Assembly: GCA_017549145.1 (NCBI GenBank)
Contig: JAFYVM010000020.1
Location: 62,001 to 126,000 of the forward strand
Origin: Bacteroidales bacterium
Lineage (GTDB): Bacteria; Bacteroidota; Bacteroidia; Bacteroidales; UBA932
DNA length: 64,000 nucleotides
Direction of reading: 5' to 3'
The translations under genes and the position numbers were made by a program. Under the pieces are notes generated by a model. That model worked only from the letters and a program-made list of their open reading frames with translations. It was not told the DNA's origin and ran no database searches. Below, piece after piece: positions 1 through 9,849 of the stretch; the stretch's first letter is position 1, and each line of letters opens with the position of its first letter.

Positions 1-1300
1 CGATAAGGAAGTGTTCTACTCGGCTTTATATCACACGCTGATTCATCCGAGTGTTATCAATGACGTGAATGGTGAGTACCCTTTGATGGAGAATGACGGA
101 GTGGGTAAGGTGCCGGCAGGTCAGTCTCGCTATAGTGTATTTTCTTTGTGGGATACCTACCGCAATCTTCATCAGTTGATGACCCTTGTATATCCTGAAA
201 AGCAGCTGGATATGGTCAGGTCAATGGTGGATATCTACAAGGAATGGGGCTGGATGCCAAAGTGGGAACTTTTTGGACGTGAGACCTTTACCATGGAGGG
301 AGATCCAGCTATACCGGTGATTGCAGATACTTGGCTGAAGGGCTTGCATGATTTTGATATTGAATCTGCATACTCGGCCTTCTTGAAGTCTGCTATGACT
401 CCTGGTGCAGAAAATATGATGCGTCCGGATATTGATCCATATCTGGAGAAGGGATATGTGCCGCTTGGAATGTACTCTGCAGATCCTTCGGGAGATAATT
501 CGGTGTCGCATGCTTTGGAATATTATATCGCGGATTATGCTCTTTCGCTGTTGGCGTCTGACCTTGGTCGTAAGTCGGATGCAGACAGATTCAGAGCTCA
601 GTCTCTTAAATACAAGTATTACTATTGTTCTGAGTACGGCACATTCCGTCCTCGTCAGAAGGATGGCAGTTTTCTGACTCCATTCAATCCTCGTCAGGGA
701 GAAAACTTCGAGCCAGTGCCAGGTTTCCATGAGGGAAGCGCTTGGAATTATACTTTCTATGTTCCGCACGATGTGCTGGGTTTGGCAAAGTTGATGGGTG
801 GTAAAAACGCCTTTGTGAAGAAGCTTCAGAAGGTGTTTGATGAGGGACTTTATGATCCTGCAAATGAACCTGATATTGCATATCCATATCTGTTCAGCTA
901 TTTCAAGGGTGAGGAATGGAGGACCCAGAAGACTGTTGCACAACTCCTGGACAAGTATTATACAGCACGTCCGGATGGCCTTCCTGGAAATGATGACACG
1001 GGTACAATGTCGGCTTGGGCTGTGTTTTCGATGATAGGCTTTTATCCTGATTGTCCTGGAAATCCGTCATATACGCTTACTGCACCAAGGTTTGATAAGG
1101 TGGAAATCACTTTGAATCCGTCATATTATGATGGAAAGGAAAGTCTTGTTATCATAAAACAGGGAGAGGAATCGTCTAAGAGTGGCTGGATGAAGGTATC
1201 TGGAATGACCCTTGGCGGAAAGAAATTCACTAGTTACCGTGTCGGTCATAAGGAACTGACTCGTGGCGGAAATCTCGTGGTAAAATGTCAACCTCAATAA
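1..1300 (+). CDS. GH92 alpha-mannosidase, C-terminal part (5' truncated by window)
   Basis: This is the C-terminal ~430 residues of a GH92 exo-alpha-mannosidase, a calcium-dependent inverting family that trims mannose from N-glycans or mannans. The reading frame is open from base 2, so the start lies outside the window and the GTG at 11 is only an internal valine. Visible family landmarks are FSLWDTYRN, WELFGRETFTMEGDPAIPVIAD, the EGSAWNYTFYVPHD segment and the late GNDDTGTMSAW block, which holds acidic residues tied to catalysis in this family. Two more GH92 genes follow with gaps of 11 and 10 bases, so the three are probably co-transcribed. Linkage specificity cannot be read from the sequence alone. 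Confidence 0.93.
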   Translation, partial: DKEVFYSALYHTLIHPSVINDVNGEYPLMENDGVGKVPAGQSRYSVFSLWDTYRNLHQLMTLVYPEKQLDMVRSMVDIYKEWGWMPKWELFGRETFTMEGDPAIPVIADTWLKGLHDFDIESAYSAFLKSAMTPGAENMMRPDIDPYLEKGYVPLGMYSADPSGDNSVSHALEYYIADYALSLLASDLGRKSDADRFRAQSLKYKYYYCSEYGTFRPRQKDGSFLTPFNPRQGENFEPVPGFHEGSAWNYTFYVPHDVLGLAKLMGGKNAFVKKLQKVFDEGLYDPANEPDIAYPYLFSYFKGEEWRTQKTVAQLLDKYYTARPDGLPGNDDTGTMSAWAVFSMIGFYPDCPGNPSYTLTAPRFDKVEITLNPSYYDGKESLVIIKQGEESSKSGWMKVSGMTLGGKKFTSYRVGHKELTRGGNLVVKCQPQ

Positions 1301-1311
1301 CTTTAATTTAA

Positions 1312-3633
1312 ATGAAACGAATAATAATCATAGGTACAATCCTGCTGTCTTTACTAGGCTGTAAGAAGGAGTCAGAGGTTTCTTATACTCAGTATGTGGA
1401 CACCTCAATTGGAACAGGTGGACATGGTCATGTGTTTGTAGGAGCAAATCTTCCTTTTGGAATGGTGCAGCTTGGCCCTACCAGCATTCCACAGGAATGG
1501 GACTGGTGCTCTGGCTACCATATAAGTGACTCAACAGTAATAGGATTCTCCCATACGCATCTTAGCGGAACAGGAATCGGAGATCTTTTTGATATTACAG
1601 TGATGCCTGTGATTGACAGCATCGGAGTTGATGGCAGAAGTTCTCTGACATACGCAAGAGGTTCCGAAGATGATCCCACTTCCGGTCTCTGGTCTTATGC
1701 GGATCGTAGCAAGGAAATCAGCCGTCCGGGATATTACAGTGTTCCTCTTATCCGTTATGGAATTACAGCTGAACTGACTGCAACAAATCGTGTCGGCCTT
1801 CATCGCTATACTTTCCCGGCATCTGCAAGCGCGGCTATTGTATTTAATCTTAGAAATGGAGGTTGTTGGGACAGGCCGATGGAGACATTCATTGAAGCGG
1901 CAGATCCTGCGACAGGATGTTCCTCAGACTCTGCAACTTATGCTATAAGAGGTTACAGATATTCCCGTGGTTGGGCAGACAATCAGAAGGTGTATTTCTA
2001 TGCAGAGTTCTCCAAACCCTTTGAGACCCTTGATATAATCCGTGAGGATGTCGAGATCTGGGAAGATCAGACTGTGAATATGCCGACTTTTGCGAAGGCT
2101 GGGTTCAAGACAGAGGAAGGCGAGCAGGTGATGCTTAAGGTTGCTCTGTCTCCAGTAAGTATGGAGGGTGCATATAATAATATGAAGGTTGAATCTACTG
2201 ATTGGAATTTTGATGATGCAGTGAGATATGCGGACCTAATGTGGAATGAGGCATTGAGTTCAATCAAGATAGAAACAGCAGATGAGGAAGCGAAGAAGAT
2301 TTTTTATACATCTCTTTATCACACTATGATCGCCCCTTCAATCTTCTGTGATACAGACCTGTCGTATAGAGGTGCAGATGGAAAGGTATATTCCGACCCT
2401 GGTTATGTCACCTCTACAACATTCTCCCTGTGGGATACCTACCGCGCAGCTATGCCATTGTATAGTATATTTCAACGCCATTACTATGAGCAGATGATTA
2501 ATACGATGCTTGCCATTTATAAGGAACAAGGCAAACTTCCGGTATGGCATCTACATGGATGTGAGACAAATTGCATGGTGGGAAATCCTGGTATCCCTCC
2601 GGTTGCAGATGCAATCGTCAAGGGCCTTGGCCAGTTTGATTATGATGAGGCTTTTGAGGCGATGAAGGCGTCTGCTCTACGTGCAGACAGGGGACAGGAT
2701 TTAAGGATGAAACATGGCTATATCCCGTGTGACCTTTTCAATGAGTCTGTTGCATATGATCTGGAATATGCTCTTGCGGATGGAACTATAGCACTGGCGG
2801 CGGAAAAACTTGCTGCTGAAGCTGTTGGGGCCGGAAATTATCAGAAATCCGAATACTATAAAAAAGAAGCTGAATTCTTCAGAGAGCGCAGTAAGTCATA
2901 TAAGCATCTTTTTGATCATAAGTTGGGTTTTATCAGAGGTAAAGACAGCAAGGGTAAATTCCGCCAGAAGTATAGCCCGTTTGCTTCTACGCACCGAGTT
3001 GACGACTATTGTGAGGGCAATGGATGGCAATATACCTGGTTGGTACCTCATGATTTCGAGGGTTTGGTAGAGTGCTTTGGAGGTAAGGAGGCATTTCTTG
3101 ATAAATTGGATTCTTTGTTTGTTGTTTCGTCTGTGATTGAGGGTGCGGATGCTTCTCCTGATATTTCAGGACTGGTAGGACAATACGCCCATGGAAACGA
3201 ACCGAGTCATCATATCTTGTATTTTTACACTATGGCTGGTCAGCCGTGGAAGACTGCAGATCGTGTTCGTGAGGTGTTGAGCACAATGTATTCTGCAAAG
3301 CCGGACGGTCTTTGTGGAAATGAAGATGTGGGTCAGATGTCCTCATGGTATATCCTTTCATCTCTCGGATTCTATCAGGTGGAGCCTGGTTCTGGAAGAT
3401 ATTGGTTTGGCTCGCCACAGTTTGATAAGGTGGTAATGGATGTATGTGAGACATCTACTGGTCCTATAACGCTTAGTATCATAGCTAAAGATAATAGCGC
3501 AAAGAATCGTTATATCCAGAGTGTAATGCTTAATGGAAAACCATATAATAAAGGATATATTGAGTACGGTGATATATATGAGGGAGGCGAACTAGTGTTC
3601 CAGATGGGTCCGGAGCCTGCGATTTGGTATTAA
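1312..3633 (+). CDS. GH92 alpha-mannosidase lipoprotein
   Basis: A full-length GH92 exo-alpha-mannosidase of 773 residues. The N-terminus is a lipoprotein signal (LLSLLGC, Cys17), so the enzyme should be anchored in the outer membrane. The N-terminal beta-sandwich begins with YVDTSIGTGGHGHVF and NLPFGMVQLGP, typical of the family. The catalytic (alpha/alpha)6 domain carries FSLWDTYRAAMPL, WHLHGCETNCMVGNPGIPPVAD and GNEDVGQMSSWY. The HGCETNCM form, with a glutamate before the TNCM, is the variant I associate with alpha-1,2-active GH92 enzymes; that assignment is from memory and tentative. It is the middle gene of a three-gene GH92 set, probably acting on one host or yeast mannan-type glycan. 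Confidence 0.93.
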   Translation: MKRIIIIGTILLSLLGCKKESEVSYTQYVDTSIGTGGHGHVFVGANLPFGMVQLGPTSIPQEWDWCSGYHISDSTVIGFSHTHLSGTGIGDLFDITVMPVIDSIGVDGRSSLTYARGSEDDPTSGLWSYADRSKEISRPGYYSVPLIRYGITAELTATNRVGLHRYTFPASASAAIVFNLRNGGCWDRPMETFIEAADPATGCSSDSATYAIRGYRYSRGWADNQKVYFYAEFSKPFETLDIIREDVEIWEDQTVNMPTFAKAGFKTEEGEQVMLKVALSPVSMEGAYNNMKVESTDWNFDDAVRYADLMWNEALSSIKIETADEEAKKIFYTSLYHTMIAPSIFCDTDLSYRGADGKVYSDPGYVTSTTFSLWDTYRAAMPLYSIFQRHYYEQMINTMLAIYKEQGKLPVWHLHGCETNCMVGNPGIPPVADAIVKGLGQFDYDEAFEAMKASALRADRGQDLRMKHGYIPCDLFNESVAYDLEYALADGTIALAAEKLAAEAVGAGNYQKSEYYKKEAEFFRERSKSYKHLFDHKLGFIRGKDSKGKFRQKYSPFASTHRVDDYCEGNGWQYTWLVPHDFEGLVECFGGKEAFLDKLDSLFVVSSVIEGADASPDISGLVGQYAHGNEPSHHILYFYTMAGQPWKTADRVREVLSTMYSAKPDGLCGNEDVGQMSSWYILSSLGFYQVEPGSGRYWFGSPQFDKVVMDVCETSTGPITLSIIAKDNSAKNRYIQSVMLNGKPYNKGYIEYGDIYEGGELVFQMGPEPAIWY

Positions 3634-3643
3634 TGAATTGACT

Positions 3644-5827
3644 ATGAAACGACTGATAGTATTTATGCTTGTGGCTGGCATTTTAGCTGGATGCTGCCGG
3701 AAAGTAAGCTATGTTGAAAACCCGGAAGAGTATGTGTCAACGTTAGTTGGTACGCTCTCTGAGCATGCGTTTTCAAGTGGAAATACCTATCCGGCTATTG
3801 CCACCCCATGGGGAATGAATTTCTGGACACCAGTTACAGGCAAGATGGGGGACGGCTGGGCCTATCGTTATGATGCCCATTGGATAAGAGGCTTCAAGCA
3901 GACTCATCAGCCCTCACCGTGGATAAACGACTATGGTCAGTTTGCCATCATGCCGGTGCGTGATGCTTCCACCGTGGAACAGAATAAACGTGCCAGCTGG
4001 TTCTCGCATAAAAGTGAGACGGCTAAGCCATATTATTATCAGGTGTATCTGGCTGACCATGATATTAATGTAGAAATAGCTCCAACCGATCGTGCTGCTG
4101 CGATGCAGTTTACCTTCCCTGCAGGAGAGGTGTCCGGTGTGGTTGTGGATGCATATGATCAGGGATCATATATCAAGGTTATTCCTGAAAAACAGGCCAT
4201 TGTCGGGTATACTACAAAAAATTGTGGAGGAGTTCCGGATAATTTCAGAAACTGGTTTGTAGTCAAGTTCGATAAGACTTTTGAGAGCTCCATGGTGTAT
4301 GATGGACCGGAGAAAGGGTTAGGCGAGGCGCTTGAATTTGAAGGAAATCATGCTCTTACGTCAATTGGATTCCGTACTCAAAGGGGAGAAAAGGTCAATG
4401 TAAAAGTGGCTTCTTCATTCATATCGCTCGAGCAGGCATGGCTCAATCTTGACGAAGTCGCTGACAAGACTTTTGATGAGGTCATGACTCAGGCAAAGAA
4501 TCGCTGGAATGAGGTGCTTTCCCGTATTCAGGTGAGCGGTGGCACAGATGATCAGTTCCGCACTTTCTACTCTTGTCTTTACAGAGCAACGCTTTTCCCG
4601 CGTAAATTCTACGAATTTGACGCAAGCGGCAATCCTGTGCATTATAGTCCATATGATGGTCAGGTTCATGATGGATACCTTTATACTGATACAGGATTTT
4701 GGGATACATTCCGTGCTCTATTCCCACTTTTGAATCTGGTATATCCTTCTGTCAATGAGGAAATCCAGCAGGGCCTTGCCAATGTTGCGCGTGAAAATAA
4801 GTTCCTTCCGGAGTGGGCGAGCCCAGGTCATCGCGGATGCATGGTGGGCAATAATTCTGCCTCTGTCGTTGCTGATGCAATCCTCAAAGGTGTGACTCCG
4901 GAGAAGGATTGGCAGATACTGTATGACTGCATTGTATATGGAACAGAGAATGTGCACCCTGAGGTAAATTCATCAGGACGATTAGGTCACGAGTACTATA
5001 ATTCTATAGGTTATATCCCTTGTAATGTGGGAATCCACGAGAGCGTAGCCAGAACTTTGGAATATGCGTATGATGACTGGTGTATTCTGCAGCTTGCGAA
5101 GAAGTTAGGCAGGCCGCAAGAGGAACTGGACAAGTGGGAAGTGAGGTCGCATAACTGGAAAAATGTATTTGATCCCTCTCACAATCTTATGAGAGGGCGA
5201 AACCTGGACGGTTCATTCCAGGAACCGTTCAGCCCATATAAGTGGGGAGGCGTCTTTACTGAGGGTAATGCTTGGCATTATACGTGGTCGGTATTTCACG
5301 ATGTTGATGGCTTGAAAGAGGCTATGGGTGGCCGCGAGAATTTTGTGGCGATGCTTGACTCTGTCTTTGTGGTGCCTCCAATTTATGATGATAGCTATTA
5401 TGGCTATCGTATTCATGAGATTACAGAGATGCAGGTGGCTGATATGGGTAACTATGCTCATGGAAATCAGCCTGCTCAGCATATGATTTATCTATATAAC
5501 TGGGCTGGCAGGCCGGACAAGACTCAGACTTTGGTTCGCGAGACAATGGACAAGCTCTACAGTGCAGCTCCGGATGGATATTGCGGAGATGAGGACAATG
5601 GACAGACGTCTGCCTGGTATGTGTTCTCTGCATTAGGATTTTATCCTGTATGTCCTTGCTCTGATGAATATGCTGTCGGAATTCCGTTGTTCAATGATGC
5701 TGTCATCCATCTTGAGACAGGAAAAGATGTGCGTATCAAGCTTACTGACAAGGGAGACGGTAGAACGTTCTTGAATTATAATGATCTTCAGAAAGGTGCA
5801 CACATAAAAATAGGTGCTATACGATAA
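3644..5827 (+). CDS. GH92 alpha-mannosidase lipoprotein, variant active-site loop
   Basis: The third GH92 enzyme, 727 residues from the ATG at 3644. A TTG at 3638 is in frame, but the ATG directly precedes a clean lipoprotein signal (AGILAGC, Cys17). Landmarks are TLVGTLSEHAFSSGNTYPA, FWDTFRALFPL, FTEGNAWHYTWSVFHD and GDEDNGQTSAWYVF. Where its upstream neighbours have GRET or GCET before the conserved methionine-glycine, this protein has SPGHRGCMVGNNSASVVAD, so the glutamate is replaced. That points to a different aglycone (+1) subsite and probably a different linkage preference. A terminator follows 28 bases downstream, ending the operon. Confidence 0.93.
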   Translation: MKRLIVFMLVAGILAGCCRKVSYVENPEEYVSTLVGTLSEHAFSSGNTYPAIATPWGMNFWTPVTGKMGDGWAYRYDAHWIRGFKQTHQPSPWINDYGQFAIMPVRDASTVEQNKRASWFSHKSETAKPYYYQVYLADHDINVEIAPTDRAAAMQFTFPAGEVSGVVVDAYDQGSYIKVIPEKQAIVGYTTKNCGGVPDNFRNWFVVKFDKTFESSMVYDGPEKGLGEALEFEGNHALTSIGFRTQRGEKVNVKVASSFISLEQAWLNLDEVADKTFDEVMTQAKNRWNEVLSRIQVSGGTDDQFRTFYSCLYRATLFPRKFYEFDASGNPVHYSPYDGQVHDGYLYTDTGFWDTFRALFPLLNLVYPSVNEEIQQGLANVARENKFLPEWASPGHRGCMVGNNSASVVADAILKGVTPEKDWQILYDCIVYGTENVHPEVNSSGRLGHEYYNSIGYIPCNVGIHESVARTLEYAYDDWCILQLAKKLGRPQEELDKWEVRSHNWKNVFDPSHNLMRGRNLDGSFQEPFSPYKWGGVFTEGNAWHYTWSVFHDVDGLKEAMGGRENFVAMLDSVFVVPPIYDDSYYGYRIHEITEMQVADMGNYAHGNQPAQHMIYLYNWAGRPDKTQTLVRETMDKLYSAAPDGYCGDEDNGQTSAWYVFSALGFYPVCPCSDEYAVGIPLFNDAVIHLETGKDVRIKLTDKGDGRTFLNYNDLQKGAHIKIGAIR

Positions 5828-5854
5828 TTCGTAATAGCACCTGGTATAGAGATT

Positions 5855-5884
5855 AGCCTGAGTATTACGCTCGGGCTGTTTTAA
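5855..5884 (+). terminator. Rho-independent terminator after the GH92 genes
   Basis: An 8-bp stem (AGCCTGAG pairing with CTCGGGCT, one G-U pair) with a 7-base loop is followed by GTTTTAATT. It lies between the converging GH92 operon and gpmI and fits termination of the GH92 transcript. Confidence 0.7.
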
Positions 5885-7408
5885 TTATACGAGTGGCTCG
5901 CCTGTCATGGCAGCTGGCTGCTCGATACCCATAAGCTTAAGGATAGTTGGAGCAACGTCTGCAAGCTTACCGTTCTTCACTTCCTTAACCTCGTCACCAG
6001 CATTTACAACGATGAATGGAACGTCGTTGAGCGAGTGAGCTGTGTTAGGAGTACCGTCCTCGTTGACAGCAAAGTCAGCGTTTCCGTGGTCAGCTGTGAT
6101 AAGAACTACATAACCCTGTGCCTTAGCTGCCTCAACAACCTTCTCAACGCAGTTGTCAACTGCAGTTACAGCTGTACGGATAGCGTCGTAGATTCCTGTG
6201 TGGCCGATCATGTCGCCGTTTGCAAAGTTGAGGATGATAAGGTCGTTCTTGCCAGTGTTGATTGCCTCAACGAGCTTCTCAGTTACCTCTGGTGCGCTCA
6301 TCTCAGGCTGAAGGTCGTAAGTTGCAACCTTTGGAGAGTTTACAAGGATACGGTCCTCGTTTTCGAAGAGTGACTCAGCACCACCGTTGAAGAAGAATGT
6401 TACGTGTGCATACTTCTCAGTCTCAGCGATACGGAGCTGGTTCTTACCAGCCTTTGAAACTACCTCTCCAAGAGTCTCCTGTACGTTCTCCTTGTCGAAA
6501 AGGATGTGAACGCCTGTGAATGAAGCATCGTATGGAGTGAGGCAGCAGAAGTAAAGTGGAAGTGTGTGCATTCCTGCCTCTGGCATATCCTGCTGAGTAA
6601 GAACTGCAGTGAGCTCACGTGCACGGTCGTTACGGAAGTTGAAGAAGATAACAGCGTCACCCTCCTGGATAGTTGTGAGTGGCTGGCCGTTCTCGCCTGT
6701 GATAGCGATCGGCTTGATGAACTCATCGGTAACACCCTCGTCGTATGAAGCCTGGATAGCCTCAGTTGCCGAAGTAGCGTATACGCCCTTACCCTCTACG
6801 AGAAGGTCGTAAGCCTCTTTTACGCGCTCCCATCTCTTGTCACGGTCCATGGCGTAGAAACGTCCGCAGACAGTAGCTACCTTACCAGTTGACTGAGCCA
6901 TAGCAGCCTCAAGACCTTCTACGAAGCCCTTTCCGCTCTTTGGGTCAGTGTCACGACCGTCCATGAAGCAGTGTACGAATACGTTCTCAAGACCATACTC
7001 CTTAGCTACGTTAAGGAACTCGTAAACGTGTTCGAGTGAGCTGTGTACGCCACCCATTGATGCAAGACCCATGAGGTGGAGCTGCTTGTTGTTTGCCTTT
7101 ACATAGTCGTATGCAGCCTTGATTTCAGGGTTCTGAAGGAACTTGTGCTCACGAGCTGCGATGTTGATCTTTACGAGGTCCTGGTACACCACGCGACCTG
7201 CGCCGAGGTTGAGGTGACCTACCTCTGAGTTACCCATCTGACCCTCTGGAAGACCTACAGCTTCGCCGCATGCCTTAAGTGTGCTCATTGGGTACTGTTT
7301 GCGGAGACCCTCAATGTAAGGTGCTCCCTGTGTGTAGATGACATTAGACTCATCCTGTCTTCCCTCGCCCCATCCGTCGAGGATCATTAGTAGAACTTTC
7401 TTGTCCAT
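5885..7408 (-). CDS. gpmI: 2,3-bisphosphoglycerate-independent phosphoglycerate mutase
   Basis: This protein interconverts 3-phosphoglycerate and 2-phosphoglycerate in glycolysis, using two manganese ions and a phosphoserine intermediate. It is 507 residues, the normal length for the family. The alkaline-phosphatase-superfamily metal motif DGWG is at residues 11-14 and the catalytic serine is Ser61 in [13 protein letters not shown]. The central phosphotransferase domain contains [16 protein letters not shown], and the C-terminal metal site includes ITADHGNAD. It is transcribed alone, divergently from rnr, with a -7 box about 30 bases upstream of the ATG. Nothing unusual was seen. Confidence 0.98.
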   Translation of the reverse strand: MDKKVLLMILDGWGEGRQDESNVIYTQGAPYIEGLRKQYPMSTLKACGEAVGLPEGQMGNSEVGHLNLGAGRVVYQDLVKINIAAREHKFLQNPEIKAAYDYVKANNKQLHLMGLASMGGVHSSLEHVYEFLNVAKEYGLENVFVHCFMDGRDTDPKSGKGFVEGLEAAMAQSTGKVATVCGRFYAMDRDKRWERVKEAYDLLVEGKGVYATSATEAIQASYDEGVTDEFIKPIAITGENGQPLTTIQEGDAVIFFNFRNDRARELTAVLTQQDMPEAGMHTLPLYFCCLTPYDASFTGVHILFDKENVQETLGEVVSKAGKNQLRIAETEKYAHVTFFFNGGAESLFENEDRILVNSPKVATYDLQPEMSAPEVTEKLVEAINTGKNDLIILNFANGDMIGHTGIYDAIRTAVTAVDNCVEKVVEAAKAQGYVVLITADHGNADFAVNEDGTPNTAHSLNDVPFIVVNAGDEVKEVKNGKLADVAPTILKLMGIEQPAAMTGEPLV

Positions 7409-7437
7409 AGTATGTTGTTGTAATAATTTTCGCGGCG

Positions 7438-7445
7438 CAAATATA
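7438..7445 (-). promoter_or_regulatory. -7 box of the gpmI promoter
   Basis: The minus strand reads TATATTTG, an exact match to the Bacteroidales -7 consensus TAnnTTTG, placed about 30 bases before the gpmI ATG. I see no clear -33 TTG at the usual spacing. Confidence 0.6.
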
Positions 7446-7466
7446 CAATTAATGCACCGATTTTTC

Positions 7467-7474
7467 TAATTTTG
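7467..7474 (+). promoter_or_regulatory. -7 box of the rnr promoter
   Basis: TAATTTTG matches TAnnTTTG. It is back to back with the gpmI box and lies 12 bases before the ATG of a 20-codon leader-like reading frame that precedes rnr. Confidence 0.6.
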
Positions 7475-7485
7475 CATTCGCATCT

Positions 7486-7548
7486 ATGAACTTTTTCCGT
7501 AGGAAAGACTACTTTGGTCCTGAAAATGTCAGTGATGCAGTAAATTGA
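7486..7548 (+). CDS. Possible 20-residue leader peptide upstream of rnr
   Basis: A short reading frame encodes MNFFRRKDYFGPENVSDAVN and stops 5 bases before the rnr ATG, in a different frame. Its ATG is only 12 bases after the -7 box, so it would be the first start codon on the rnr transcript, with a leader of a few bases at most. The codon pattern looks protein-like, but a frame this short could occur by chance. It could couple translation into rnr or act as a regulatory leader; I know of no family for it. Confidence 0.25.
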   Translation: MNFFRRKDYFGPENVSDAVN

Positions 7549-7553
7549 TTATT

Positions 7554-9836
7554 ATGGCAAGAAAGAAAAACAAAAAGGTGTTCCCGCAGGTAGAGGGAAA
7601 GGTGCAGATGACCAGAGAAGGTTTTGCATTTGTGATAGTTGATGGTGAGGATGATGATGTGTTTGTAAAAGCGTCCAAGACGCGTGGAGCCTTGAATGGG
7701 GATATAGTACGTGTTACTGTGACACGTGAAAAGACTGATCGTCAGCGTAGAGAGGGTGAAGTTGTTGAGATTATCGAGCGTTCTGCCAAGCCGTTTATAG
7801 GTGTGCTTCATATTCTTGGAAATCAGGCTTGGGTATTGATGCAGAGCCGTTTCATGCCATATGATATCGCAATTCCTTTTGCAGAATCAGATAAGAGCCG
7901 CTATCGTCGTCACAAGGTGAAAGGAGCATCTCTTGCGCAGCCGAAGGATGAAACCGGATATCTGAAGGAGGTTGCAAACGAGAAATATGTAGTGCATGGT
8001 GTTTATGAACTGGGTGAGGATGGTTATGGACGTCAGGAGATGGCAGTAAGCCCGGGCATGAAGGTGGCTGTTGTTGTGGATGGCTGGCCAAAGAGTCAGA
8101 CTTACCCTAATGGACACATCGTAGATGTGCTAGGAGAGCCGGGAGACAATGACACCGAGATGCATGCAATACTTGCAGAATATGGCCTTCCATATAGATT
8201 CGAATCTCAGGTTGCTAATGCTGCGGACCAGATTTCTGAAGAAATCACCGAGGCTGATATTGCAGAGAGAGAGGACTTCAGAAATGTTCTTACCTTCACT
8301 ATTGACCCTGCTGATGCCAAGGATTTTGATGATGCTCTCTCGTTCAGAAAACTTGAAAATGGCAACTATGAAATCGGAGTTCATATCGCTGACGTAACAC
8401 ATTATGTACGTCCTGGATCATTGGTTGATGAGGAGGCAAAGAGCCGCGGAACTTCAGTGTATCTTGTGGATAGAACAGTGCCGATGCTTCCTGAAAAGCT
8501 CGCTAATAAGCTATGTTCTCTTCGCCCGAATGAGGAAAAGCTTACATTCTCGGCTATATTTGAGATGACTCCGCTCGGAAGAATCGCGGCGAGTCGTTTT
8601 ACCCGTACGGTGATAAATTCTGACCATCGTTTTACATACGAACAGGCACAGGCAGTCATTGAAAATCCTAAGGCAGATCACGAGGGAGTGCAGCCTGAGG
8701 TGGTTGAGGCAGTGTTGATCCTTCATAGCCTCGCTACCAAGCTTCGCAAGAAGAGATTTGCATCGGGAGCTATCAGTTTTGAGCGTCCTGAGATGAAGGT
8801 TGAGGTGGATGAGAAGGGTCGTCCGATCAATGTATATCAGAAGATTACCAAGGAAGCGAACTGGCTTATCGAGGAGTTTATGCTTCTGGCAAACCGCAGC
8901 GTAGCGGAGTTTGTGTCAGTCAAATGCAAGAAGTCATTTGTCTATCGTGTGCACGACGAACCAAACCAGGAGAAGGTAGAGGCGCTCCGTAACTTTATCG
9001 GCAACTTCGGCTATCGAATGGGACCGACAACAACAGGTAAGGAGATATCAAAGGAACTTAACAGCCTGTTTGCAGCAGCAAAGGATACTCCTGAGTACAA
9101 TGCAATCGAGCTTCTGTCACTCAGAAGTATGGCCAAAGCACGCTATGACACTGAGAATCTCGGTCACTATGGTCTTGCATTCAAGTACTATACTCACTTT
9201 ACATCACCGATCAGACGTTATCCGGATATGATGGTACATCGTCTTCTCGCAAGATATCTTGCGGCTGGTGATAACGTCAAGCAGGACTCTCTTGACAAGC
9301 TTTGCAAGCATTGTTCACAGCGCGAGGTGATTGCTGCTGAGGCAGAGAGAGCAAGCATCAAGTATAAGCTCGTTGAGTATATGCAGGATAAGGTGGGTTA
9401 TGTTTTCGGCGGAAACGTATCAGGACTTACCGAGTGGGGAATGTATGTTGAGGTGGAGCCTACGAAGATTGAAGGAATGGTGCCGCTCAGGGATATCAAG
9501 AGCGATTTCTTTGAGTTTGATGCAGATCATTACAGACTTGTGGGCAGACGTTCAAAGGTGGTCTATAACCTTGGAGATCCTGTGAGAATCCGTGTGAAGA
9601 AGACCAATCTTGAACAGAAGCTCCTTGATTATGAGTTGATTGAAACCGGAGCAGAGGATCGTCTGAATGATCGTCTTGAGTATGAGCAGGGACGTGGTAC
9701 GTCGTTCATTAAGGGTGAGGATGGCTCATTCGATAATATCACAGTGGGTATCAACAAGGCTGCGCGTAAAGAGAAGGTGCGCAAGGCTATTCAGGAGTCT
9801 AAACGCAAGGCTCGTAAGACAAGAAAGAAGAAATAA
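7554..9836 (+). CDS. rnr: Ribonuclease R (RNase II/VacB family exoribonuclease)
   Basis: A 760-residue processive 3'-5' exoribonuclease that degrades structured RNA. The start is the ATG at 7554, followed by a lysine-rich stretch (MARKKNKK); an in-frame TTG 9 bases earlier is less likely. Cold-shock-type OB folds occupy roughly residues 10-75 and 80-180. The RNB catalytic domain follows with TIDPADAKDFDDALS near residues 249-263, whose aspartates bind magnesium, and the later HFTSPIRRYPDMMVHR motif. A C-terminal S1 domain (YVFGGNVSGLTEWGMYVEVE) leads into a basic tail rich in Lys and Arg, typical of RNase R. A PEGA-domain gene follows after 13 bases. Confidence 0.97.
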   Translation: MARKKNKKVFPQVEGKVQMTREGFAFVIVDGEDDDVFVKASKTRGALNGDIVRVTVTREKTDRQRREGEVVEIIERSAKPFIGVLHILGNQAWVLMQSRFMPYDIAIPFAESDKSRYRRHKVKGASLAQPKDETGYLKEVANEKYVVHGVYELGEDGYGRQEMAVSPGMKVAVVVDGWPKSQTYPNGHIVDVLGEPGDNDTEMHAILAEYGLPYRFESQVANAADQISEEITEADIAEREDFRNVLTFTIDPADAKDFDDALSFRKLENGNYEIGVHIADVTHYVRPGSLVDEEAKSRGTSVYLVDRTVPMLPEKLANKLCSLRPNEEKLTFSAIFEMTPLGRIAASRFTRTVINSDHRFTYEQAQAVIENPKADHEGVQPEVVEAVLILHSLATKLRKKRFASGAISFERPEMKVEVDEKGRPINVYQKITKEANWLIEEFMLLANRSVAEFVSVKCKKSFVYRVHDEPNQEKVEALRNFIGNFGYRMGPTTTGKEISKELNSLFAAAKDTPEYNAIELLSLRSMAKARYDTENLGHYGLAFKYYTHFTSPIRRYPDMMVHRLLARYLAAGDNVKQDSLDKLCKHCSQREVIAAEAERASIKYKLVEYMQDKVGYVFGGNVSGLTEWGMYVEVEPTKIEGMVPLRDIKSDFFEFDADHYRLVGRRSKVVYNLGDPVRIRVKKTNLEQKLLDYELIETGAEDRLNDRLEYEQGRGTSFIKGEDGSFDNITVGINKAARKEKVRKAIQESKRKARKTRKKK

Positions 9837-9849
9837 AGGAATTTAACCG

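Noticed and set aside
221..943. A 240-codon open frame antisense to the first GH92 gene
   Set aside because: Its product has no recognisable domain and mirrors the codon structure of the clear GH92 gene on the other strand.
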